Shown: positions 54,249 to 63,900 of the stretch, in pieces
How positions within the stretch are numbered: the first letter of the stretch is position 1
Layout: every line of letters starts with the position of its first letter
NCBI GenBank assembly: GCA_905221605.1
Contig: CAJNDS010002251.1
Coordinates: 127,501 to 191,500, forward strand
Reading direction: 5' to 3'
Length of the DNA: 64,000 bases
DNA from: Symbiodinium natans
Taxonomy: Eukaryota; Sar; Dinophyceae; Suessiales; Symbiodiniaceae
Position numbers and translations under genes: made by a program
Notes under the pieces: model-generated
Seen by the model: the letters and a program-made list of their open reading frames with translations, nothing else
Databases searched by the model: none
What the model was told of the DNA's origin: nothing

Positions 54249-57200
54249 TTAGGTTAAACTTTTTAATTCGTCGGCCTCGTCGCTCTTTTCAGGATCTGTC
54301 AGCAGGAGAACCGCCACATTCTTAACTCTCACAGCCCGCTGCAGAAAATGCTGTCGACTTTGCGCAAGCTGCCACTTGCTGCTTGCGCGCTCAAGGCCCG
54401 CAAGAAGTAGCTGGCTGAGGCCCCTGTTGTCGCGGACGAAACCGTCACTCAACCAAAGGATGCGCCTGGAGGATACACTGGCGAAAAACGCCAGGGCAGG
54501 CCCTCCGACATGGCTTGTGCAAAGGATGCCTCCAAGCAACACTGCCTGCCAATGGACTAGCGCAGGAGCCCTAGTCACATCTTCAACGAGATAAACCTTG
54601 TCATTGCGGTCGTCTTGTGTGAGCCTTTGAAGCGGTACCGCGCCCCGGCAGTCCAGCGCAGCAACACGATCAATTGCAGCCGACGATTGCCTCCGTGCCA
54701 GCTCTTGGTCTTGCCTCTGAGACTTTCTCACGGCCGCCTTGTCGTTGTCCTTGTCTTTCTGGAGGATGCCGAGGATGGAGGCCAGGTCACTGGTGGATGC
54801 CGCTTCCGCAAGGTCGAATCTGCCAGCGGCTATCTCCTCCGCCATTCGTCGGAGGCGCTTCTCTTCGACAAACTTCACCTTCCGGATGTGGGACGCTTAA
54901 GTTCAAGCTCTCATGATTTATTTTTGTTTGCGCTATCTCATCGCAGGCTTCAATTCTAGTTGAATCCACATCGCTTCCTTGTACATTGACAAGTCCCCGA
55001 AAGAAATAATTCAAATTTAATTTGGCCCAGGCTTACTTACAATGAACACAGCGTCAAACTCACCCGGCAGTTCTGCTGCAACAAGATTTTGGTAGGCCAA
55101 GGACTTCCGGAAATCAAGAATAGGGTTCACCCAAACCCCCGCCTCAGCTTCATGCTTCGCGGACCAATCATCTGCGCCCAGAGCATATTTGGCTGACGAT
55201 GCCAGGGCCGGTTGACCTGCAGCTTCAGAGACCTGACGATATCTTTTTCGCAGAAAGCCTGCTTCTGAGGGCGTTCCGGCCGACTCACAGACGATTCTCT
55301 TTCTCCCAGCATCTTGTCGGATTGAGCGCTTGCCACGACCAGCCAAACGTGGCCTGCCATAGACCTCTGTCCACAATCGGCATGCTCTCTGGATCACAGA
55401 GACTTCCTCGTGACTCTGGATGTCGAGCACTTCCATCACGTCATTCAGGTGACCGTCGCTGAGACTCTCATGCACAGCTTTTCCTTGAGAAAAACTTTGC
55501 TCCACGCCACTTGTGGAACCACAGGACGCCCAAAACCGAACCAAAAGCGGCAGTAAAGATTGAGGTGGCTCGGACCTCGAGGCTGTAGCCTTCACTGTCT
55601 CAGCCCAAGCCGCTCCTGTGTTATTATTATTATGGTTACCGGGAAATTCGGGAACAAACTATTCCTGGTCGACCTTTTCAATTGGCTTCGGCTTCGGCTT
55701 GACCAGGATGGCTTGGATATGAATTAGACAGGCGCCCTGTGAGGTTTCTAAACTAACTTACGGAATTAGGATTTACTATGAGCGCGTTGTTTACCTCTTC
55801 ATAATAAACAAGATTCAGGGATTGGCGGCGTTGGTTGCGAGAACCTGCGTGCAATACTAATACTCTGCCCCCTGATTCATTTCAATTTAGTCTCAAACAA
55901 ATTATTCTTGATCCAAACTTAATTTAAAATATTGCCAGGAAAACATTAAACTGTCTATCCCTTGTCCTGAGGAAAGCCCTTGCTGCGAAGCGAACCGCAT
56001 GGCTATGTGACGCAGTCGCATGAACTCCGCGTCCACGTTATCCAAATCCACCGCGATGCGAAAGACATCCACCAAGTGCCCAAACTGTGCTACGCGGTCC
56101 AAGGATGCTTGAGACATGCGGTTGTCAATCGTAGGCGTCACTTTGAAGGCTCCGAAACTCTGGATTGTCTCAAAAACAGGAAACTCAGCTTCCAATGTTT
56201 TGCGTACAACCAATGTCCAATTTGCCATTCGACCAAGGCAACGTTTCACCACACCAGCCGGAACACCCTGTGCGGATGAGAAGGAACCGGACGGCAGCAT
56301 GAATGGCTGTCGGAGAAGTCGCAACATGTGTGCGGTGTAGCCCGTTTTTAGGCAGACAGCCTCGTCAAGCGAATCTGCAGCAAACAAGGCTTCCAATCGA
56401 TCGCGGAAACCAGCAACAGTGAAAGTGAGATCTTCCAGCGGGAAAACCTCTCGGTCAAGGGAGCGTGTGAATGTCAAGTTTTCCTCTGCCGCGTCTGCCT
56501 GCATTGCCAGCTGAAGACAACGTTCTGGAGTAACCCAGCTCAGAAAATCAGCGGCCGCCTGGCCCTCTTCTTTCCCCTTGCGATCCTTGGCCACTTGAAC
56601 CATAGTCAGTAGAAGTGGATGAAGGAAGAGACACGCACGCCCACAAGGCCTTGCGCACGAGTCCTTCTTTGACGGCCACTGGTAAAATTGGCCCGATGTA
56701 GTTTATTGTATGATTCGTTAATGAAAGACTTAAACACTCTGAATTTCCTCCCAGATTCGAAACGATGCGGGGCGAAGCGCAAATCGCCCAGCTTTGGGTG
56801 CGACTTGACAGCCCGCAGCGAATCTTCCAGCTGCTGCACACGCTGCTGAAAGACTGCGGAGAACATGGGGCTGTACTCTATGAGTCGCGCCGGACTCTTC
56901 TGGCCAAAGATAAAGCGCTCCGAAACCTCGTTAAGGAAGGCATCTGTAGCCCAACCACGGGAGAGGTTGCGCCGCGAAGCATGCGGCTTGTCCCGCGTAA
57001 GGATGCGCAGATTCTTCAGCTCGGCAAAATCGCCCCCGTTTCCGCGAAGCAGCCTTGCGGCCTTGACTTCATCATACGCAGCGTCACTCACAAACGCTTC
57101 CACAGAATCCAGCAGGCTGCTGCAAAGCTGCTCCTGGAAAACTGAGCGAGTGATTAATATGTTCAGTCATTGACATTGAGAAACCAAGACTAATGAACGA

Positions 57201-58093
57201 ACTCAAAGTTTCTAGTCTGATTCGGGGCTTGACTGGTTACTACGGCTGATCGTAAGAATATTCAGCAACTGACCACAGCGAATGAAAAACTGGCAAGACT
57301 CGTCAATGGCACCGACCGGATGGTGATGTGTATTGTAAGCAATGTCAGCCTTCGGGGTGGCAAACTGACGCAAAGCCGAAACGGTTGCCTTGCGTATGGC
57401 GCTTGAATCCATACCCGCGTCGCACATATCCACTGTGCACAGATAGCCTGAGCGAATCTCCATCCGGCTGTTTGCTGCCACATACCGCAGCCGCAGTTTG
57501 TTCCGCCGGGCGTCTTGCATAATCGTGCATGAAACAGTAAAGTTCTTGTCAAGTCGGCGTGGAGTCCACAAGACACGCTTCTGCTCGCGGCTGCTCTCTG
57601 CAAGGCACCACAGCATCTGCCTGCATTTTTTCTGCCACCCGATGCCGCTCACACCCGCCCGACCGAGTGTTTTCCGTTCCTCACGCAGAACCCGGACGAG
57701 TTCTTGGAACTCAAGCTGCGGAGGATGATGCTTGCTGCTCACATCTGAAGTCTGCCTGCCACTGTGCTCGTGCATCTCCAACGCTTTCTTGTGAAACTCG
57801 CTCTGGCTTTCGTGCCTTTGCAAGCGGGAAGGGCGAAGTGATGCCACGGTTGTCAAACCAAGGTCTATGAACTGTCTCTTTCGGGTGGATGCGCAGCCGG
57901 CTTCCTTGGCCCACGCCTGGCAAAGGGTGCATCCAGCCTTGAAGGTCGGCGACCAAGAATATGTTAACCAGGGGAAGCTGGTCCGCAGCTTCTCTCCAGA
58001 TTTTTGCAAGAAGCACTTGACACAGGAGCTTGCCATGCATGTGCAAGACGAAGCAGACTGATTAGACGTATCCGCTGCGCCGCGTATCGTCAT
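54249..58093 (-). CDS. multi-exon hAT-like transposase
   Basis: At least five coding blocks on one strand, roughly 58093-57250, 57138-56650, 56600-55960, 55600-55020 and 54900-54249, joined by short introns (for example an acceptor TTTTCCAG|GAG near 57138). Block 1 (ATG 58093) has C-T-L-C (55-58) and R-H-E-S-Q-S-E-F-H (93-101), a BED/TTF-like C2H2 zinc pattern. Block 2 contains T-R-D-K-P-H-A-S-R-R; block 3 has T-G-Y-T-A-H-M-L and C-L-G-R-M-A-N-W. Block 4 has F-W-A-S-C-G-S-T-S-G-V-E-Q-S-F-S, which fits the hAT C-terminal dimerisation motif (T-S-x-x-E-x-x-F-S). Block 5 is a C-terminal extension without motif. I could not place the three catalytic acids with confidence. The ATG is 80 bp from that of the divergent serine recombinase. 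Splice sites are approximate. It may be the element's own transposase or an older captured gene. Confidence 0.6.
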
Positions 58094-58173
58094 GGCTCAA
58101 TTCACTGTCACAGGGTGTGGAGCACAAGGCTCAAGTCACCTAAGGCCTAGGTGAATTCGGTAGTTTAGCGGCC
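58094..58173. promoter_or_regulatory. 80-bp divergent intergenic region
   Basis: Separates the ATG of the hAT-like gene (minus) from the ATG of the serine recombinase (plus). Both genes presumably share control sequences here. It contains CAAGGCTCAAGTCACCTAAG and CCTAGGTGAATTC, with no certain motif. Confidence 0.5.
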
Positions 58174-59034
58174 ATGGTTCAGACATGCGTTGTGTACATG
58201 AGGACGTCTTCGGCTGCCAACGTGGGTGAGGGAAAGGACTCAGAATCCCGTCAACTACGTACCTGCTTGGCCTACGCAGAACAGAGAAAGTACACTGTAC
58301 GTGGTCGGTTTTCAGACCCTGCTGTCTCTGGCAGTGACCCGCTCATCTATCGACATGGCTTCTGTAGCATGACGAAGTTCTGCATTCAACAAGGTATCCA
58401 CTTGATCCTGCTGGAGTGTGCTGACAGATTCGCCCGTGACGTCCTAGTGCAAGAAACGGGCCTCAAGTGGCTGCGAGAAGCAGGCTTGCGTGTCGAGACT
58501 GCTGATCAAGGGGCCGCCATCATGAATGACGAATCTCCCACTGCAGTGCTTCTTAGACAGGTCTTGGGGTCGGTGTCGCAGTTCACAGCAGCTCAAATCC
58601 GGGATCGGTTGTCTCAGGGCAGGCAGAAGAAGCGCTCTGAGGTGGCGGCCGATGGGCAGGCACCGCGAAGCTTGAGCGGCAAACCTAAGCTTGGGGGCCC
58701 GAAGAACTCCTTTGACGGCGACCGTGACCTCTACGACTACATCCGCCAGAAAAGCAGAAGCAGCAACGTCAACCTAACTCACCTGGCTAAAGACTTGAAG
58801 AAGCACAAGCCCAAGAGATGGTGTGTGCGGGAGGGGCCGAACAAAGGGCAACCCTGGAGCGCCAAACATGTTGGCAAGTTGCTTTCCCGCTTTGAGAGAG
58901 GCAAAGACAAAGCCTACCTGAACAACTTGTCCCCGAAATCAAAAGCTAAGTCCCCGAAAGCAAAGGCTAAGGCGAAGGCTAGAAAGTCTAAGCCGACAAG
59001 AGCCCAGAAATCAAAGGCTTTGGCGACAGCGTAG
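58174..59034 (+). CDS. serine recombinase
   Basis: A 286-residue, intronless protein (ATG 58174). Residues 5-150 form a resolvase/invertase catalytic domain: Y-M-R-T-S (8-12) gives the catalytic Arg10 and nucleophile Ser12; E-S-R-Q-L (24-28), D-P-A-V-S-G-S-D (48-55) and C-A-D-R-F-A-R-D (82-89) supply the conserved Asp and Arg residues; L-G-S-V-S-Q-F-T-A-A-Q-I-R-D-R-L (131-146) is the dimer helix. Residues 160-245 resemble the start of a large-serine-recombinase DNA-binding domain (K-L-G-G-P, then L-A-K-D-L and W-S-A-K-H-V-G-K-L-L). The zinc-ribbon and coiled-coil parts are absent, replaced by a Lys/Ala/Ser-rich tail. It is 190 bp from the right core-boundary dyad. Such enzymes cut with a 2-bp stagger, compatible with the TC at both ends of the element. 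It is the best candidate for mobilising or inverting DNA here. Confidence 0.85.
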   Translation: MVQTCVVYMRTSSAANVGEGKDSESRQLRTCLAYAEQRKYTVRGRFSDPAVSGSDPLIYRHGFCSMTKFCIQQGIHLILLECADRFARDVLVQETGLKWLREAGLRVETADQGAAIMNDESPTAVLLRQVLGSVSQFTAAQIRDRLSQGRQKKRSEVAADGQAPRSLSGKPKLGGPKNSFDGDRDLYDYIRQKSRSSNVNLTHLAKDLKKHKPKRWCVREGPNKGQPWSAKHVGKLLSRFERGKDKAYLNNLSPKSKAKSPKAKAKAKARKSKPTRAQKSKALATA

Positions 59035-59220
59035 ACTGCCAATTGTATGACAAGTACGGCTAAGTACGGTTGCACTCCCGGCCTGGCACGGCTGGATGTT
59101 CCGATCAAGTTCAGCGCAGAAAAGATTCATCAACTGCTGGGCCTGGAACCTGAAGCCCATTAAAACCCGACCAACAGGCCCCAACCTGGTCCGCACTCCA
59201 AGTCAACACCGACAAGAGCT
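59035..59220. other. spacer between recombinase and boundary dyad
   Basis: About 190 bp downstream of the recombinase stop, with no gene or repeat recognised. An invertase-type site near the gene would be expected at this end. Confidence 0.4.
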
Positions 59221-59252
59221 CCCCCCAACCAACGCTTAGGCATTGGTAAAAC
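59221..59252 (-). repeat. right core-boundary dyad
   Basis: Inverted copy of 47349-47381, with dyad CCAACGC-TTAG-GCATTGG at 59229-59246 (one mismatch between halves). ATTGGTAAAAC recurs at 59261-59271 and 59321-59331, mirroring the three TTTACCAA words in the left arm. Confidence 0.75.
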
Positions 59253-59578
59253 GCAGACACATTGGTAAAACTGCGTATTCGCTTTGTACTTTGTCAAAGA
59301 ATGTCTGGGCATCAGCAGTGATTGGTAAAACAAACCACTCAGTCTAGTCAGTAGTATAGAACCTAGACTTCAACACGTGGGCCTTTGCCAGGTCATACCA
59401 GCTCGGCCGAACTCGGAGAGTTTGTTGCCTCAGCGTCAGAGGCATGCGACTTAATGCAAAGTGGCACACATTGACGGCATGGCTTTGCTGCTACACTTGA
59501 AGCTCGCATGCCTCTATCTGTCTGACTGCTGACTCGCTTCCACACAGTTGATTAGCTTCCTTCAGCGTGATCCCCCCA
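59253..59578. other. right-arm segment without a gene
   Basis: Holds two further ATTGGTAAAAC words, then unique DNA up to the telomere-type patch. Confidence 0.5.
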
Positions 59579-59630
59579 AGTTTAGGGTTTAGGGTTTTAG
59601 GGTTTAGGGTTTAAATTTAGGGTTTAGGGT
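59579..59630 (+). repeat. telomere-type patch in the right arm
   Basis: About six TTTAGGG units with one TTTTAGGG and one TTTAAATTTAGGG variant. It lies at nearly the mirrored position of 46930-47124 and in the inverted orientation. Confidence 0.9.
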
Positions 59631-59855
59631 CCGCCTGGATTGTCGAGCAGGTTTCTGGGCGCCAGACCCAAGCGGTGATGTTCTGCCTCAGCAGGAAGCT
59701 CGGTAATGGAAGCCAAAATTCACTTCATTACCATGTGCTGCACCCATGTCACGAATGTCACACTGCCGTGCGTGTCACAGCATTCACAGCCTTCAGAACA
59801 CGTGTTCGTCGTGCACAGTCAAAGCTGTGTGCATCCCCGCAGGATTTTCAGGGCA

Positions 59856-61733
59856 ATGACGGACGGTCCCGGTAGAAGGGGCTGGGGGGGTAGCGGTGAA
59901 TGGCGTGGCAATGGAAGTAGTGGCGGGCGTCGCCAGGACAAGGGTGGCTACCGCGACCGCCAGAGCTTAGCTGAGGAGTACTGGGCCGGTCGCACAACAG
60001 ATGATCCCAGAAAGAGAACCACAAGCCATCTCAAGCGTCAGATGGATCGGGACCCTCTTCGCTCAGAAAACAAGTTGCTTCGTCGCGAGCTAGATGAAAG
60101 CAAGGCCGGTTAGCTTGTCGCTGTTATGATAATGCCCTAAATTGAATGTGGATAGCAAATTGACCCACAACTCAAGCTCATCCTGCAGCCCCCGGCCAGG
60201 CCAGTGTGGCCGCACTGAACCAGGAGATCGGCTCCCTGCGCCCTCTCGCATCACGAACCTTGCTGGCAGAGGCTGTCTGGGTCAGTCTTCTTGTTGTCGA
60301 TTTTCTATTTCTTTGAGATCAAAGTCAATGACACAGGGGCGTGTAGCGACGCTGGAGCAGAACCTTTTTGGCGAGAAGGCTGAACTGGGGAGGGATTATC
60401 AATAAGCACCCCGGGCCCCCTCTCATGAGCCAGGAAAAGGCCGCCCGGCTGATGGCAGAGCGCCCAAGGCCTATGGAAGACTTGATGAGGATGGCTGCAT
60501 TGCAGGACAGACAGTTTAAACCCGCCACTTAACTCAAGCCGAAGCTTGCCGAAGCCTGAATCACCTAAGACAAAGTCACCTGAGTAGCGTTGGTGCTTCG
60601 GGGTTCAGGAGCGCAACAAAGACCTGGAGAAAAGCCTTGCCTCGGAGAAGGCAAGCTCGCAACGAGCGCTCGAGGCGGCGGAGGCTGACAGAGGGCAGAG
60701 ACTTTCTGCAAAATTGGGATTATTGACTGGGTTCACATGTTCGGCAAAGTCAGTTAGATTAGTCTGCCTCATTGAACAGGCTGACAAGAAGAAGCACGCC
60801 CAACTCAAGAAAGCCTACGCGGAGAAGACTGGCGTGATCAAGGTGATTTTGCAAATCATGCCCTCGACAATGTTGTGACTTTTACATACGTTGTTTTGAG
60901 TATAGTTTTTAGAAAACAGGCCAAAGATGAAGAAATCAAGCTGCTCAAAGATGCGGTCTGCGAGAATGAGAGCATCAAGCAGGCAAGTGACAGTGCGCAT
61001 TGTCACCAGCTCTCAACTTATTGTCGTGCGATGAGGATTTGAAACGGGCAAAGGCCGAAAACATGGAGCTGAAGGTGAGGGGTGGTAGGAGTTCTCGAGA
61101 CTATCTCGGTGAAACTTATGGCTGAGATTGTGCTTAGTCTGACCAGGCAGAGAACGATGCCTTCGCGCAGCAGCTGCTCATCATGGAGGATGGGCGGTCT
61201 TAGTCTCTCTATGAAGTAATTAAATCGTGAAACAAGCAACAATTCCACAGCTTGCTTGCGTTCAACCCTGGGGAGGCCACCAGCGACCAGCGCACGTCGG
61301 AGTTCCTGGCGGAGCAGGACAGAGTTCCGTGCACTTGGCCAGGAAGATTAAGTTGTGTGGCAGGAGCAGAATCACGTTCTGCAAGGGAACTTGGAGGACC
61401 TCAAGCAGAAGCTCTCGACCCTTCAGGACCCTCCAACATGTCCATTCTTGTAAGAATAATTTTTCTCATGCACTCTCGCACTGCAGGAGCGCTATGACGA
61501 AGCGGAGCGCGAGAAGCAAGATGCTGAGGAGCTGGAGCTACACCAGAGCTAGCGCTTGCCTATCACAGTTGTCATTGCAGGATCGCCACGACGCCTTGCT
61601 CAAGGAACGCTTGGAGGTGGCAAACCGTGACCCCGACCCCGAGCCTACCTCACCTGCCGAATCCCTGGCCCACATCCCAGCGCCTGATTGCAGACCGCGG
61701 CCATGTCATCCATATCCATGTCCCACAGCCTAG
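59856..61733 (+). CDS. multi-exon coiled-coil protein, right copy
   Basis: Exon 1 starts at ATG 59856 (M-T-D-G-P-G-R-R-G-W) with a Gly/Arg-rich leader (RGG-like), then R-T-T-S-H-L-K-R-Q-M-D-R and E-N-K-L-L-R-R-E-L-D-E-S-K-A-G. About twelve short exons follow, with acceptors near 60188, 60336, 60433, 60608, 60779, 60919, 61035, 61148, 61488 and 61579. They encode charged heptad segments such as Q-E-R-N-K-D-L-E-K-S-L, D-K-K-K-H-A-Q-L-K-K-A-Y, A-K-D-E-E-I-K-L-L-K-D-A and D-R-H-D-A-L-L-K-E-R-L, with a stop at 61733 after a Pro-rich tail. The exon order and segment sequences match the left-arm gene (44752-46677). The protein should be a long parallel coiled coil with a basic Gly-rich head; the role is unknown. 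Exon limits are approximate. Confidence 0.7.
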
Positions 61734-62449
61734 GTGCCGACGGAAGTGGCTTCTCCCTACAGCTCAAGGAACTGAGGGCCACTGAAGGCATGCTCTTATC
61801 GGAACAGTCGTTGGCTTCCTAAAGACGTGAGTCTATGCTGCGTTTGTCAGGAATGCTGACCCAGCTGATATCTTCCGAAGCTCCTGACGAAGCATCCCGA
61901 CTTTCGCACTAGTATCGGCTGCGCAGTCATAGTGTGCTTCCATTCACAAACCCGTGCATCTCGATTTCGCCCTCTCAATTTCGACCTCTCGATTTCGACC
62001 TGAGGTGACCACGAAGATGCCGACTCGACTGCTCAACGTCGGAAAACTGCGATGCACTGCATGCTGGGAATTGGAGCAGGGCTGCGGCTTTTCCCACTGA
62101 GTCGTCGTGCGCCTTCTTGCCGAGGCAGCTGTTCCAGCCTTGGGGCGGCAGAATTTGAAGGCAGCCCTGGCGTTGCAGAGGGGGACACTGTAAAGTGAGA
62201 TGAACATGTGGTGAGTTCATATTGCCAGTCCCATCTATACTCAGAGCTACACTCATGATATATGGTTGTCGAAAATTTCAAAAGCGACTGAACATGATTG
62301 AGGCCTGTGGCCTTGTTCTACTCTGACTGCCCGGAGCCCAAACATCACAAAGTCCAGTTCCCAAATCTAGGCCTCATCTAAATTTCTGCTGAAACCTTCA
62401 AAATGTAATGCCAAAATGGATCCTGAACTGAGTCCCATCGACGAGCGTG
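61734..62449. other. right-arm segment between coiled-coil gene and dyads
   Basis: No gene recognised. Fragments such as CAGGCCT-AATCATG resemble the left arm near 44092-44115 in inverted orientation, in keeping with a diverged inverted repeat. Minus-strand frames of 80-95 codons overlap each other and lack motifs. Confidence 0.45.
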
Positions 62450-62663
62450 CCGCTATCACAGCGGTCTTTGATTCATGTTGCCGCTATCACAGCGGTCTTC
62501 AGTCACAGCACTATCACAGTGCTTTTCATTTAATCAGCGCTATCGCAGCGCTTTATGCAAAAGCACTATCACAGTGCCTTGTACTCCTAAGGCGCTATCA
62601 CAGCAGCTTTCGTTGAAGATGGAGCCGAGCTTGCCTGCAGGGCCCTGAAAAGACGCTGGGTGT
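62450..62663 (-). repeat. right subterminal dyad array (6 sites)
   Basis: Six 15-bp sites at 62450, 62481, 62508, 62537, 62563 and 62592. The forms are CCGCT-ATCAC-AGCGG (twice), GCACT-ATCAC-AGTGC (twice), GCGCT-ATCGC-AGCGC and GCGCT-ATCAC-AGCAG. The outer arms change together, so pairing is kept while the central ATCAC is fixed. The conserved block AGCTTGCCTGCAGGGCCCTG follows at 62627-62648. The array pairs with 43872-44065. Confidence 0.85.
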
Positions 62664-62948
62664 AGGGCTTTACGGCATTGAGGGTTTACCTGGAGGGCGG
62701 GGGTGTAAGTCTTGAATACAAAAAACCCACGTAATCGGTTCGGGTTTTAGGGTTTGAGCTTGTAAGTTTCGGATTTAGAGGTCACAAACAGAAGGATTAA
62801 GGGTGTACTTGTCAAGCCGGAATGGAGGGTTTAGGGCGAGCTTAGGGTTGAGGGTTTAGGGGGTTGACGGGCTTAGAGGCTTAATAGGGTTTAGGGTGTT
62901 ACAGTTAAGGGTTTGAACTTAACCGAGGCTTTAGGGTTTGAGGTTTCT
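62664..62948. other. telomere-type segment inside the right arm
   Basis: TTTAGGG variants and filler between the two conserved parts of the right inverted repeat; the counterpart of 43580-43871. Confidence 0.6.
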
Positions 62949-63235
62949 GGGATACAATATAAACTTCTGAGCACCTAGGTCGAACTACGCCCTTTAAGCC
63001 TAAGCCCTTAATGCTCACTCAGGAGACTCGCGGACTGAGGCCAATGCGTCCTGCCTTGCGATGGCACAGCATGACACACACACACACACCCATCCTTCGC
63101 AAGAACGGAAACACATCATGTGTGTGTGATCTCGACACAACACATGCTCGCAAACACTGACTCATGATAGCAAGTGTACGTGTGTGTGTGTGTGGGTGCG
63201 TGCGTGCGTGCGTGCGTGCGTGCGTGGGTGTCTGT

Positions 63236-63280
<45 letters not shown>

Positions 63281-63504
63281 CCATCACTCTCCCCTTCCAA
63301 GCTTTAAGCCTTAGCCAAAATGATGGGACAAACTTGGTATTTTGTAGCAGAAAATTTCACAAAGATGGTGGACAAGCATGGTGTTTTCATTCCAAGCGAC
63401 CCCTATCAAAAACCCCACAGTTTGCTTAAGCCTTTTGCTTTTCGTTTATGATTTTTTCAATTTTCGAATTGCTCTTTTGGAGCCTTTGCTAAGCAAACCC
63501 AAGT
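62949..63504 (-). repeat. right terminal inverted repeat, outer part
   Basis: Inverted copy of 43092-43579. It is about 70 bp longer, mainly because the TG/CGTG microsatellite (63178-63281) has expanded. Ends ...TTTGCTAAGCAAACCCAAGT. Confidence 0.9.
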
Positions 63505-63880
63505 TCACTCGGCTGGGTCTCAACTCAGCCTCCAAGCTCCGGCCTTCTCGCTGCCCACGAGCTCTCGCCACTAGCCACCCAACAAGGATGCCCACCAGCA
63601 GACCACTACTAAGCCCCAAGGCCAAGATGGGGAGACAGGATTGTCTCTGACAGGATTCGAGCAGGCCCCTCAAGGCCTCAGCCTCTGATGCGTTTCTCTC
63701 CAAGTCTGGTAGCCGCGCAATGCAAGACAGAGCAGAATGTATCCAGGGACCGTCGTTCACTTCCCAGGCCTTATCCACGCCCCTGTCGCAGCTTCCCTTC
63801 CCAGAGTCGCCCCAGTAGTGTACAAACCAACGAAGGATTTCAACCACCGCACCACGGGCTAGGTCCTTCCAGACCCCCAT
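63505..63880 (-). pseudogene. 5' part of the interrupted small membrane-protein ORF of the retroelement
   Basis: From ATG 63880 (M-G-V-W-K-D-L) the frame runs 125 codons to the insertion point, then continues only as translated inverted repeat. A hydrophobic stretch (about residues 82-104, P-I-L-A-L-G-L-S-S-G-L-L-V-G) followed by A-R-A-R-G-Q-R looks like a single membrane span. The remainder is at 43091-43037. The gene has been split by the 20.4-kb element. Function is unknown; an envelope-like or membrane-anchoring role is only conjecture. Confidence 0.65.
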
Positions 63881-63900
63881 TCAGAACCCTATCTACCTCT

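Larger units (their letters stand above)
43092..63504. mobile_element. 20.4-kb inverted-arm DNA element with DNMT, recombinase and paired coiled-coil genes
   Basis: The ends are inverted copies: ACTTGGGTTTGCTTAGCAAA at 43092 and its complement ending at 63504. Strong similarity covers 488 bp on the left and 556 bp on the right, resumes with subterminal dyad arrays, and continues weakly through mirrored coiled-coil genes to about 47381 and 59221 (arms of ~4.29 kb). The core (47382-59220) holds an SAM-motif protein, a C5 DNA methyltransferase, a Cys-motif protein, two hairpins, an hAT-like gene and a serine recombinase. A TC dinucleotide is present just outside both ends (43090-43091 and 63505-63506). 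No 8-bp duplication (hAT) or 3-bp CACTA-type duplication is convincing. I cannot assign it to a named superfamily. Confidence 0.85.

Noticed and set aside
53660-55640. TTATTATTA tracts near 53675-53690 and 55619-55635 as an inverted pair
   Set aside because: The match is short and low in complexity, and the flanks do not pair.
43084-63512. 8-bp target duplication expected for an hAT transposon
   Set aside because: The eight bases outside each end (CGGGCTTC and TCACTCGG) do not match; only TC is shared.
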